From: Acidihalobacter yilgarnensis
GTDB lineage: Bacteria > Pseudomonadota > Gammaproteobacteria > DSM-5130 > Acidihalobacteraceae
Assembly: GCF_001753245.1 (NCBI RefSeq)
Contig: NZ_CP017415.1
Coordinates: forward strand, 2,846,040-2,910,039
Length of the DNA stretch: 64,000 nucleotides
Reading direction: 5' to 3'
Shown here: positions 33,463 through 41,682 of the stretch, piece after piece
How positions within the stretch are numbered: position 1 is the stretch's first letter
Layout: every line of letters starts with the position of its first letter
The notes under the pieces: generated by a model
Told to the model about the DNA's origin: nothing
The model's input: only the letters and a program-made list of their open reading frames with translations
The model's database searches: none
Position numbers and translations under genes: made by a program

Positions 33463-35282
33463 CAGTCGCGGGGCAGCTCGGCAACCCAAGTTTCGGTCAG
33501 GGGACGCTTATCGTAGACCAGTTGCGCATGCACACGTACCGGGGCATCGCCCTTGGGTTTAAGCGTGAACTCCAGGCGCCAATCGCCGGTCACGGCGTTT
33601 TTCGCCACCCAAGCCTTGACCAGCGTGGCAGGCCCATCGATGCTGACGGAAGGCTCCAAATGGACCCACGTGGGCAGATTATTGAGATCGCCACCACGGA
33701 AGTTGATCACGTAGGTCTCCTGGCCGCCGTCAATCGAGGCATAACGCGTGCTGGCCACATGGCCCAGCGGCGGCAAAGTCTGTTTATCCCCCTGCCAAGC
33801 AATGCGATAGCTCAACTTCATCGCCTGACCGGGTTTCGGTTGCGTCGCAGGCTCCCAGAAAGCGGTAATGTTGTCATTGGTCTGGGTACGCGTGGGCAGC
33901 TCCACCAGGACGACGCGGCCCTTGCCCCAGTCACCCCCGGTTGGGGTGACCCAGGCACTCGGGCGCTTCTGGTATTCCATGCCCCAGGCTTGGTAATCGG
34001 CATATGCGCGCGCGCGCTGCATCAACCCAAATCCCTTGATGCCATCGAAGGGCATCTCATCAACGACCAGACGCTTTGGATCGCGCAGGGGTATCCACAA
34101 CCAATGTCCCTCGGCGGTTTCGATGGATAGACCATCAGAGTCGTGCGCCGCCCGCACCAACGGATCGAAACGCGGTCCGCCATCACGCCCCTGCAGATAC
34201 ATGCTGGTCAGCGGCGCAATACCCAAGCGCTTTACCGGCTTGCGCGCGAACAACACCATGTCCACGTCCACGGTGGTCTCCACGCCCGGATGTACCACGA
34301 AGTGATACGCGCCGGTGAAGCTCGGGCTGTCGAGCTCCGCGTAGAAACTCAGCGTGCTCGCACCCGGTTTGGGCTGCACAATCCAAAAGGCGCGGAAATA
34401 CGGGAATTCTTCGGCGTGGTGCGGTACGGCCGTATCCACCGCCAACCCGCGCGCGGACAAGCCCCAGGCTTGCCCCTCACCCAATGCGCGGAAATAGCTG
34501 GCACCCAGGAAGGACAGGAACTCGTTCACGCCGGCACCCGGCTTGAACGGGTAATAGAGACTAAAGCCGGCCAGCGGTACCGGCCCGGATAACTGCTTGG
34601 CGATGGCCGCGTCGAAATTGAAATCGGTCTTCGGAAAATTCAGTTCCACGGGCTTGCCGTTTTCGAGCAGGTAGACGCTCACCGGGTGGTGAAAGAGATA
34701 ACCTGCCGGGTAGAAATTCGGCTTTAGCAGCGCGGTATTTGGCCAACCCGGCACACTGCCATTGAAACGCAGGCGCTCATAAGCAGGGAAATCCAGTCCG
34801 GTCAATGTCGACGAGACCGTCGGCAAGGGCTTGTAGGGATGCGCCGCGCCCTCGCGTACACGCTTGACCAATACGGCCATGAAATCGTTGGCCGGGCCCG
34901 TTGCCGTGGCCTGTGAAACGACGGAGGGCAAGCTGGGCATGGCCTTGATCTGCGCGATTTGGTGCCGGTAACGCGCCTCGTCGGCCGCCAATCGCGCGTC
35001 GGTTGACGCCAACCGTCGGCGTAGTTGCGTCTGCCCGTCGCTCAGTGACTTGAGGCGTGCGTCTAGATTCGCCGCCAGTGCCTCGCGTGCCTGCCTTTCT
35101 GCGGCAACCTGATGATTGGCCACCTCACTGCGGGACAGGGCCTGATGTGCATCCGCCGAAGCGCGCTCCACCGCCTGCTGGGTCGCACATCCGCCCAACA
35201 ACAGACTACTGGCAAGCGCCAATGCCCAAGCGCCGACACGCACGGCCGCGTCACCCTTCACCTGATACTCGTCGTGCCTCAT
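33462..35282 (-). CDS. opgG: periplasmic glucan biosynthesis protein OpgG, lipoprotein form with coiled coil
   Basis: OpgG is needed with OpgH for osmoregulated periplasmic glucan synthesis, probably for branching. The 606-residue precursor has a lipobox (SLLLGGCATQ), so it is membrane-anchored. A coiled coil (about 35-120, QVAAERQAREALAANLDARLK…) follows, then the two-part OpgG beta-sandwich (about 130-606, for example LNFPKTDFNFD, FLSFLGASYFRALG, EEFPYFRAFWIVQP). The ATG overlaps the opgH stop as ATGA, showing coupling. The gene order opgH-opgG is opposite to opgGH of enterobacteria. The lipoprotein anchor and coiled coil are additions to the usual family form. Confidence 0.92.
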   Translation of the reverse strand: MRHDEYQVKGDAAVRVGAWALALASSLLLGGCATQQAVERASADAHQALSRSEVANHQVAAERQAREALAANLDARLKSLSDGQTQLRRRLASTDARLAADEARYRHQIAQIKAMPSLPSVVSQATATGPANDFMAVLVKRVREGAAHPYKPLPTVSSTLTGLDFPAYERLRFNGSVPGWPNTALLKPNFYPAGYLFHHPVSVYLLENGKPVELNFPKTDFNFDAAIAKQLSGPVPLAGFSLYYPFKPGAGVNEFLSFLGASYFRALGEGQAWGLSARGLAVDTAVPHHAEEFPYFRAFWIVQPKPGASTLSFYAELDSPSFTGAYHFVVHPGVETTVDVDMVLFARKPVKRLGIAPLTSMYLQGRDGGPRFDPLVRAAHDSDGLSIETAEGHWLWIPLRDPKRLVVDEMPFDGIKGFGLMQRARAYADYQAWGMEYQKRPSAWVTPTGGDWGKGRVVLVELPTRTQTNDNITAFWEPATQPKPGQAMKLSYRIAWQGDKQTLPPLGHVASTRYASIDGGQETYVINFRGGDLNNLPTWVHLEPSVSIDGPATLVKAWVAKNAVTGDWRLEFTLKPKGDAPVRVHAQLVYDKRPLTETWVAELPRD

Positions 35283-37372
35283 CCTGCCTCCTCAGTGATT
35301 ACCGGGCGCCAGCGTCGTGCCAGCTCTTCGCGCAGGGACCAGACGGCCCAGTGCAATTCTGTCAATGCCTCGCCATCAGCCAGGAGCATCATGCGCTCCC
35401 GTCGATCCAATGCCTCTGGGCCTTGCTTGAGCGCATCGAGCATAAGCCTGCGCCGGCTCATGGCGACCTCCTCGCTGATGCTGCCTGCGCGATCGCGCAG
35501 GAGTGCGCAGTGCAAGGCATTCACGCCTGGGTCGACGACGGCAGCAATAAATCCGCTACTCGACCCGCGCACCTCGCTCGCCAGATTTCTCTGAATCGTG
35601 TGGAACTCGTTCAGTAGCAGCGGTGGAGCAACCTCTTCCGGCGTTAGCAGCAAACCGACTCGGCGCAGTGCCGTTCCGGTCTCGACCCGACTGGTCCATA
35701 CGGAAACCGGAATCGCGATCACCCAGGCACCCATCACCGGGATGAGCCACCAGAAATATCCGGGATTAAGCAGATAAACCGCCGTTGCCCAACCCACACC
35801 CAGCAGTGTTCCGGGGGCATGGTGACGTAACGCGTCGCGCCAGCCGGTACTCGCGTCGCCGCGCGTCTGCATACCCCAGCGCACTTGGCGGCCAAGGAAA
35901 ATCGCAAGCACAAATAGCGTGTGAAACAGCATTCTGACCGGTGCGAGCACCACCGAGAACAGGCTCTCGACCAACGCGCTCGCGATCAGACGAAAAACAC
36001 CGCCGAATTCGCCCGCACGTCCACGCACAAGCGCCAGCAACACCGCCAGTACCTTGGGTAGAAACAGGACGGCGAGGGTGAAGCTGGCGAGAGTCATCGC
36101 CCAGTGCGGATGCCATACCGGCCAGACGGGAAACAACACATGTTTATCCGGGAAATAGTCCGGTGGAATCAGGGCGTGCAGCATGGCCTCCAGACTTGAA
36201 AGCAGCAGGAAGACGAACCATAGCAGGGAGGACATATAAGCCATGATGCCGTTGAGGAATACGGCGCGGTGCGTGGGCTTCAACCCGCTGGCGAACAGCA
36301 GCCGCATGTGTTGCAGATTGCCCTGTGCCCAGCGCCGATCCCGCTTGAGTTCGTCCAGCAGGGTCGGCGGCGCCTCCTCGAAGCTGCCGTCAAGATCGTG
36401 CGCCAGCCACACGCTCCATCCGGCCCGACGCATTAACGCAGCCTCGACAAAGTCGTGACTGAGAATATCGCCGCCGAGCATACCTTTGCCGGGCAACCGT
36501 GGTAGGGCGCAGTGACGCATGAAGGGTTCGATACGGATAATCGCGTTATGCCCCCAGTAATGGCCTTCGCCCAGCTGCCAAAAGTGCATGCCGGCGGAAA
36601 AGACCGGCCCATAGAGGCGATTGGCGAATTGCTGCAATCGCCCGAACAGGGTGTTCTGATGCACGGTTGAAGGGACGGTCTGGATCAATCCCACACCGGG
36701 ATTGGCGTGCATCGCGTCGGCCAGACTCGCCAGCGTATCGCCACTCATCAGGCTGTCGGCATCGAGCACCACCATGAAATCGTAGTGTGCGCCCCAGCGT
36801 CGGCAAAAATCGGCAACATTGCCACTCTTGCGCTTGATGTTATTGCGACGTCGACGATAGAAAATACGCGCCGCGCTACCCAGGCGCTGTCGCAGCCGCA
36901 CCCAAGCAACCTCCTCGTCAACCCAGGCATCGGGGTCGTCACTGTCGCTCAGCAGGAAGAAGTCGAAATCGTCAATCCGGTTGATGGTACGCAGCGAGCG
37001 GTACATCGCCTCCAGCCCAGCCACGACCCGCTCGGGTTGCTCACGATAAGCAGGCATGATGATCGCGGTCCGTGCGCCACCGGGCGAGGCTTCCACCTCC
37101 GGGGGAGCGAGCACGATCCAGCGCCGCGAACCGAACAGCAACACCAACGTGCCGAAGACCGATGTCCACAAGCCGATCGATACCCATCCGAACAACAGAC
37201 CAAACACGACCGCCAAGGCATCGTCGATTACGGCGAAACCCGGATGCGGCAGAATCCCCACCATAAATTCGCTGGCTACGACACTGGGAATCAATACCAA
37301 CAGCGCCAACAACGCGCGCCGCCACAGTGCGGCTCGCGCCCAGGGATACGCGTGTGCGGGCGTCTCGTTCAT
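35279..37372 (-). CDS. opgH: glucans biosynthesis glucosyltransferase OpgH
   Basis: This inner-membrane GT2 enzyme (697 residues) polymerises the beta-1,2-glucan backbone from UDP-glucose and moves it across the membrane. Two TM helices at about 17-80 precede the catalytic domain: TAIIMPAYREQPERVVAG, the metal-binding VVLDADSLMSG, GEGHYWGHNAIIRIEPF and the acceptor motif RDRRWAQGN (QxxRW-type). Further TM helices lie in about 370-540 (FLNGIMAYMSSLLWFVFLLL and others). I chose the ATG at 37372, 5 bp after the small upstream gene's stop, with GGAG about 11 nt upstream. Shorter than E. coli OpgH (847 aa), lacking the long N-terminal region, part of which may be the separate small gene upstream. 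Confidence 0.94.
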   Translation of the reverse strand: MNETPAHAYPWARAALWRRALLALLVLIPSVVASEFMVGILPHPGFAVIDDALAVVFGLLFGWVSIGLWTSVFGTLVLLFGSRRWIVLAPPEVEASPGGARTAIIMPAYREQPERVVAGLEAMYRSLRTINRIDDFDFFLLSDSDDPDAWVDEEVAWVRLRQRLGSAARIFYRRRRNNIKRKSGNVADFCRRWGAHYDFMVVLDADSLMSGDTLASLADAMHANPGVGLIQTVPSTVHQNTLFGRLQQFANRLYGPVFSAGMHFWQLGEGHYWGHNAIIRIEPFMRHCALPRLPGKGMLGGDILSHDFVEAALMRRAGWSVWLAHDLDGSFEEAPPTLLDELKRDRRWAQGNLQHMRLLFASGLKPTHRAVFLNGIMAYMSSLLWFVFLLLSSLEAMLHALIPPDYFPDKHVLFPVWPVWHPHWAMTLASFTLAVLFLPKVLAVLLALVRGRAGEFGGVFRLIASALVESLFSVVLAPVRMLFHTLFVLAIFLGRQVRWGMQTRGDASTGWRDALRHHAPGTLLGVGWATAVYLLNPGYFWWLIPVMGAWVIAIPVSVWTSRVETGTALRRVGLLLTPEEVAPPLLLNEFHTIQRNLASEVRGSSSGFIAAVVDPGVNALHCALLRDRAGSISEEVAMSRRRLMLDALKQGPEALDRRERMMLLADGEALTELHWAVWSLREELARRWRPVITEEAG

Positions 37373-37376
37373 GACT

Positions 37377-37802
37377 TCAATCGCTCCATTGCTCCGGGAG
37401 CATCGAACGACGCCATATGTCCGGCAGATCGAACAACGCATCGATACGAAGTGGGCAATCCGTCGCCTCTCCGGCAGCTTCCGCCGTCAGCCAGCGGCAC
37501 AGACGAAACTGAGCAACCGCCGCAGCCTCGCCCCCCCGTGGCGGCACCTCGGCCCGCGATTGCCAATACTCGGCCATCAATGCGCGCAGACGTTCGAAGA
37601 CCAACCCCGCGTCCGCCTCTCCCTGCCGGGCACGACGGATCCAGTCGGCGATCAGTGCCTCGGGCAAACCCAGAGTCACTAGATAATCTCGCAGACGTCG
37701 GTCCAGGCGCTCGCCAGCGGGCTCGTGGAGCGCGACCCTGCGGACGCGGGGTATCGAGTCTAAGGCTTCAATCGGTAAATCCATGGGCTTGATGGGTTCC
37801 AT
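37377..37802 (-). CDS. small protein between response regulator and opgH
   Basis: The 141-residue protein is not a family I recognise. It is helical, rich in Arg, Leu and Glu with several Trp (DWIRRARQGEADAGLVFERL), without signal peptide or TM. It lies 4 bp before the opgH ATG. Because E. coli OpgH has a long cytoplasmic N-terminal region that this OpgH lacks, the small protein might replace it as a regulatory subunit; this is inference. A TTG start 9 bp earlier is also possible. Neither has a clear ribosome site. Confidence 0.65.
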   Translation of the reverse strand: MEPIKPMDLPIEALDSIPRVRRVALHEPAGERLDRRLRDYLVTLGLPEALIADWIRRARQGEADAGLVFERLRALMAEYWQSRAEVPPRGGEAAAVAQFRLCRWLTAEAAGEATDCPLRIDALFDLPDIWRRSMLPEQWSD

Positions 37803-37826
37803 CCGGAGCAATCCGGGGAGATTTCG

Positions 37827-38507
37827 CTATTCGACGGGGCCGAGTCGATAACCGGCTCCCCTCACGGTGTGGAGCAGGGGCGACGTGAAATCACGATCCA
37901 TTTTGGCTCGAAGGCGGGACACGTGCACGTCGATGACATTGGTCTGCGGATCGAAATGATAGTCCCATACGTGCTCCAGCAACATGGTGCGCGTCACCAC
38001 ATGCCCGGCATGACGCATCAGGTATTCGAGTAATCTGAACTCCCGAGGTTGCAAATGAATTGCCTGACCTGCGCGTGTCACGCGATGTCGGGCACGGTCG
38101 AGCACCAGATCGGCCACCTCCAACCGGTCCTCGATGGACTGGTCGGCCCGTCCGCGGCGCTGCAGCGCCTCCAGGCGCGCAAGCAGCTCGGAAAAAGCAT
38201 AAGGTTTGGCGAGGTAGTCGTCGCCACCCGCCTTGAGACCGGTCACACGATCATCGACCTCGCCCAACGCCGAGAGGATCAGCACCGGCGTGGTACGGCC
38301 AGCCGCACGCAGCGCCGAGATCAGGGAAAGCCCGTCAAGTCCGGGCAACATGCGGTCGACCACAAGCACCTCATGCTCGCCGGAAACCGCACGCGTCAGT
38401 CCCTCGGCGCCATCGGCAACAAGGTCCACTTCGTAGCCGCTTTCCCGCAATCCTAGCGCGAGATAGGCGGCGGCCTCTCGGTCATCCTCAATTACGAGTA
38501 CACGCAT
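37827..38507 (-). CDS. OmpR-family response regulator
   Basis: The 226-residue regulator has a receiver domain (1-about 120: VLVIEDDREAAAYLALGL; phospho-acceptor Asp in VVDRMLPGLDGLSL; conserved Lys in LAKPYAFSELLARL) and a winged-helix DNA-binding domain (about 130-226: LQPREFRLLEYLMRHAG and VIDVHVSRLRAKMD). It heads the operon small gene-opgH-opgG-kinase-two GTPases, all on the minus strand with gaps of 24 bp or less to the kinase. It is likely the partner of the kinase at 32026. Its targets probably include its own operon. Confidence 0.95.
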   Translation of the reverse strand: MRVLVIEDDREAAAYLALGLRESGYEVDLVADGAEGLTRAVSGEHEVLVVDRMLPGLDGLSLISALRAAGRTTPVLILSALGEVDDRVTGLKAGGDDYLAKPYAFSELLARLEALQRRGRADQSIEDRLEVADLVLDRARHRVTRAGQAIHLQPREFRLLEYLMRHAGHVVTRTMLLEHVWDYHFDPQTNVIDVHVSRLRAKMDRDFTSPLLHTVRGAGYRLGPVE

Positions 38508-38684
38508 GGCCGCATTCTACTCAAGCCATCACGGGTGCGCATTGCGATCCGTTAATTATTCGGTAATGACCGTTGTGGTGCGGTCGATGGCAAACTGGAA
38601 AGGTATTATCACTGGCCGCCCCAGAGATAACAGGGTGCTCCCGAGCCCTATAAGCATCACACCACCAGACATAAGGATGACCGC

Positions 38685-39263
38685 ATGAGCTTTGCATCGA
38701 AATGGAGTCAGCCCATACGCTGGCTACACTTGGGCCTGTTCCTCACGATTACCGCCCAGCTGTTCCTGAGCCTGGTCATGGCCGGCCCCGACGACAAGCA
38801 TCAGAGCTTCCTCGAACACAGCACCCTGATCACACACGAATACGTCGGTCTGGTCGCAGCGACGATCATTCTCGCGCACTGGCTATATCTGGCACTGGCC
38901 GAGCGCATCACCTTCGAGCACCTGTTCCCCTGGTCCGCCGCCGGCATCCGCAGCGTGATCTCCGAGGTCAGCGGTCTGCTGCGCGGACGCTTACCCGACG
39001 ACAACGAGCAGGCCGGCCTCGCCGGCTTCATCCATGGCCTAGGCCTCTTGCTCGCTACCGCCATGGGCTTCACCGGCACCGTCATGTATTTCCTGTTGCA
39101 GGCCGGCCAGATGGAGAGTACCCGCTATGGCATCGCGGTCTATATCCACGGCACGCTCGCCAACGTCATGTGGGCCTACTGGATCGGCCACGGGCTGATG
39201 GCCATCATGCATCAGCTCCTCGGCCACGACACCCTGCGCGGCATCTTCCGCCTGGGCCGCTGA
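38685..39263 (+). CDS. cytochrome b561-family membrane protein
   Basis: The 192-residue protein is a four-helix b-type cytochrome. Histidines suitable for heme are in RWLHLGLFL, THEYVGLVA, LAHWLYLAL, GFIHGLGLL, YIHGTLANV and GHGLMAIMHQ. It would carry electrons from quinol to an unknown partner. It is the first gene of a tight cluster with a TolC-like protein (stop and start overlap as TGATG), a membrane-fusion protein and an RND pump, unusual company; a redox coupling of the export system or chance proximity are options. Confidence 0.85.
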   Translation: MSFASKWSQPIRWLHLGLFLTITAQLFLSLVMAGPDDKHQSFLEHSTLITHEYVGLVAATIILAHWLYLALAERITFEHLFPWSAAGIRSVISEVSGLLRGRLPDDNEQAGLAGFIHGLGLLLATAMGFTGTVMYFLLQAGQMESTRYGIAVYIHGTLANVMWAYWIGHGLMAIMHQLLGHDTLRGIFRLGR

Positions 39264-40603
39264 TGTCGCGGCTCACGTTCATGGGCACGCGCGCACTGCC
39301 GGCGATGGTCGCGGCCTTGCTGCTGGGCGGCTGCGCGAGCTACCACCCGGCCCCGCTGCCAACACACCCCGATCTGGCCACCGCCCCGACCGACGCCGCC
39401 GGCCGGCCGCTGACCCGTCTCAATCTTGCACAGACCGCACGACACGCAGTCGTCGGCGATCCCACCTTGCGGGCGGCGCGCATGAAGGCCGGCATCAGCG
39501 CCGCGGCACTCTACAACGCGGGACTGATTCCTGACCCCAGCCTAGGCTACAGCTTTGATCGGGTGACCTCGACCGGCCCTGGCCTGGTCAACGCCTACAG
39601 CGGCGGGCTATCCGAAGACCTCAAATGGTTGGTTACCCGCGGCGCCCACGTGGATGCAGCCCGTGCCGCGCACTTGCAACAAATACTGGAAATCGCCTGG
39701 CAATCCTGGCAGGTCAGTCAGCGGGCGCAGCAGCTCTATGTCCGGCTCTGGTCGTTGCAGCAACAGGCAAATCTACTGATGCGTAATCGGATGCTCGACC
39801 GCGAACGCCAACATCGCGTGGAGCGAGCGCTCAAGCGTGGCGACGTCACCCTGGATACCGCCGCCGCCGACCTGGTGACGCTGACCAATACCGAATCGCA
39901 ACTCGCTCAAGTACGCGAATCCGTAATCACCACGCGCAGCGCGCTCAATAGCCTGCTGGGCCTGCGCGCCGGTGCCACCTGGCACCTCCAAGTCCCACAC
40001 CCCGCACCTGCCCCGTCTCCGCAAGCGGTCAACGCCGCGCTACGCACGCTTCCGCGGCACCGCCCCGACCTACTCGCGCTGCAGGCTGGCTACCGCAGTG
40101 CGGACGACCGCTATCGGGCCGCCATTTTGGGCCAGTTTCCCGCGCTCAATGTCGGCATCACCCGCGCCTCCGACACCTCCGGCATCAAGACCGCTGGTAT
40201 CGGCATCACGCTCAGTCTGCCGTTCTTCAATGGCAACCGTGGACAGATTGCCATCGCCCACGCCACGCGCCGACTACTCCGCGCCCAGTATCAGGCACGC
40301 CTCGACATGGCCGCGAGCCAGGCGCGGACCCTGTCCGAACAACTGCGCACCGTCTCCGCCACGCAGCAAACCCTTGCGGATCGTCTGCCCGAGCTGCGGC
40401 GGCTAGCGGCGAATGCCAGCCGTGCCTTCGCCGCCGGCAACCTCGGCGGCGCAAGTTATATCGCCATTCAATCCAGTCTGATCGCCCGCGAACTGGAAGC
40501 CATCCGACTGGATCAACAGCACCTGGAAGGCGAGATCGCGCTGAACACCTTGCTCGGACACCTCCCCGCCGGCGCGGCACCACTCAAACGTACGCCACAA
40601 TGA
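39263..40603 (+). CDS. TolC-like outer-membrane efflux lipoprotein
   Basis: The 446-residue precursor carries a lipobox (ALLLGGCASYH) and two outer-membrane-efflux repeats (about 45-230 and 245-440), with coiled-coil helices such as RNRMLDRERQHRVERALKRG and QLRTVSATQQTLADRLPELR. It would form the trimeric outer-membrane channel of the RND pump next to it. I chose the ATG at 39263, which overlaps the cytochrome stop (TGATG); a longer frame upstream lies inside that gene and is not protein-like. The end overlaps the fusion-protein start as ATGA. Confidence 0.88.
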   Translation: MSRLTFMGTRALPAMVAALLLGGCASYHPAPLPTHPDLATAPTDAAGRPLTRLNLAQTARHAVVGDPTLRAARMKAGISAAALYNAGLIPDPSLGYSFDRVTSTGPGLVNAYSGGLSEDLKWLVTRGAHVDAARAAHLQQILEIAWQSWQVSQRAQQLYVRLWSLQQQANLLMRNRMLDRERQHRVERALKRGDVTLDTAAADLVTLTNTESQLAQVRESVITTRSALNSLLGLRAGATWHLQVPHPAPAPSPQAVNAALRTLPRHRPDLLALQAGYRSADDRYRAAILGQFPALNVGITRASDTSGIKTAGIGITLSLPFFNGNRGQIAIAHATRRLLRAQYQARLDMAASQARTLSEQLRTVSATQQTLADRLPELRRLAANASRAFAAGNLGGASYIAIQSSLIARELEAIRLDQQHLEGEIALNTLLGHLPAGAAPLKRTPQ

Positions 40604-41682
40604 CTGCTCGCAAGTCCAGATACGCCACTCTGATGGCCGGTCTCGCGCTGTGTGGGTCGCTGGGCCTTGGCGTCGTCCGCGCAGACACTCCTCCCGATAC
40701 CCAACCAACGCCGAGCGTGCTGATTGAAACCGGGCAGGTACGCAACCAGTCAGTGGGCGAATACCTCACCGTCTACGGCCAAGTCGTCCCCGACCCCGAG
40801 CGTGTGATCGGGGTCAGCGCAGCGCATGGCGGACAAGTCACCCAGCTGCGCGTGGGCCTCGGTCAGCAGGTCACCGCCGGGCAAATCCTGCTCCAGCTGG
40901 CCACCGATCCAACCGCGCGTCTGGCCTACGAGCAGGCGCGGGCACAGGTCGCCTATGCACACAAAAATTTGGCCCAGGTCAAGGCGCTGTTCGCCGAACA
41001 GCTGGCCACGCGCGCCGAGCTGGCCAAGGCCGAACAACAACTCACCAATGCACGCAACGCCCTGCAGGCCCAACGCAGGCTGGGCGCTAACCATGCTGAA
41101 CAAATCATCCGCGCCCCGCAGGATGCGATTGTCACCCAACTCAATGTCGCCGCCGGCGACCGCGTCCAGGCCGGCGCCGCCTTGCTCGCGCTGGGCGCGC
41201 GTCACCGCCTCTGGATCAAACTCGGCATTGAGCCGGAGGATGTCGCCCGACTGCACCCGGGCATGATGGTTGCCCTGCAGCCCGTCTTCGGCACAAAAGC
41301 GCCCTTCCGGGCAACGCTGAGCCAAGTACACGCCGTCATCAATCCGGCCACTCATCTGGTCGACGCCATCGCGCCACTCTCGGGCAACATTACTCACGGG
41401 TTGATCCCTGGCATGTGGATGCGCGGGCATATCACGCTCGTACGTCATCCAGCCCTGACCGTACCGCAATCGGCCGTATTGCATGACGCCCACGGCGCCT
41501 ACCTGTTTGCGGTCACGGCCGAACATCGCGCCCGGCGTATCGACGTTACCACGGGCCTGACCCAGGACGGACGCATCGCCGTGCAAGGGCGCGGACTGCA
41601 CGCAGGTCAGACGATCGTTACCGTTGGCAATTACGAACTCGATAACGGCATGTCCGTACGCCTCGCGCCCGGCCGGCCATGA
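40600..41682 (+). CDS. RND efflux periplasmic adaptor (membrane fusion protein)
   Basis: The 360-residue adaptor has a signal peptide (TLMAGLALCGSLGLGVVRA), then the barrel-sandwich half GHGGQVTQLRVGLGQQVTAG-like part (about 65-100), an alpha-hairpin (about 105-160, AQVAYAHKNLAQVKALFAEQ), the second lipoyl half (IIRAPQDAIVTQLNVAAGDR), and beta-barrel and membrane-proximal domains. It joins the RND pump to the TolC-like channel. Both ends overlap neighbours by 4 bp (ATGA). The substrate is unknown: metal or organic export are the usual roles. Confidence 0.9.
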   Translation: MTARKSRYATLMAGLALCGSLGLGVVRADTPPDTQPTPSVLIETGQVRNQSVGEYLTVYGQVVPDPERVIGVSAAHGGQVTQLRVGLGQQVTAGQILLQLATDPTARLAYEQARAQVAYAHKNLAQVKALFAEQLATRAELAKAEQQLTNARNALQAQRRLGANHAEQIIRAPQDAIVTQLNVAAGDRVQAGAALLALGARHRLWIKLGIEPEDVARLHPGMMVALQPVFGTKAPFRATLSQVHAVINPATHLVDAIAPLSGNITHGLIPGMWMRGHITLVRHPALTVPQSAVLHDAHGAYLFAVTAEHRARRIDVTTGLTQDGRIAVQGRGLHAGQTIVTVGNYELDNGMSVRLAPGRP

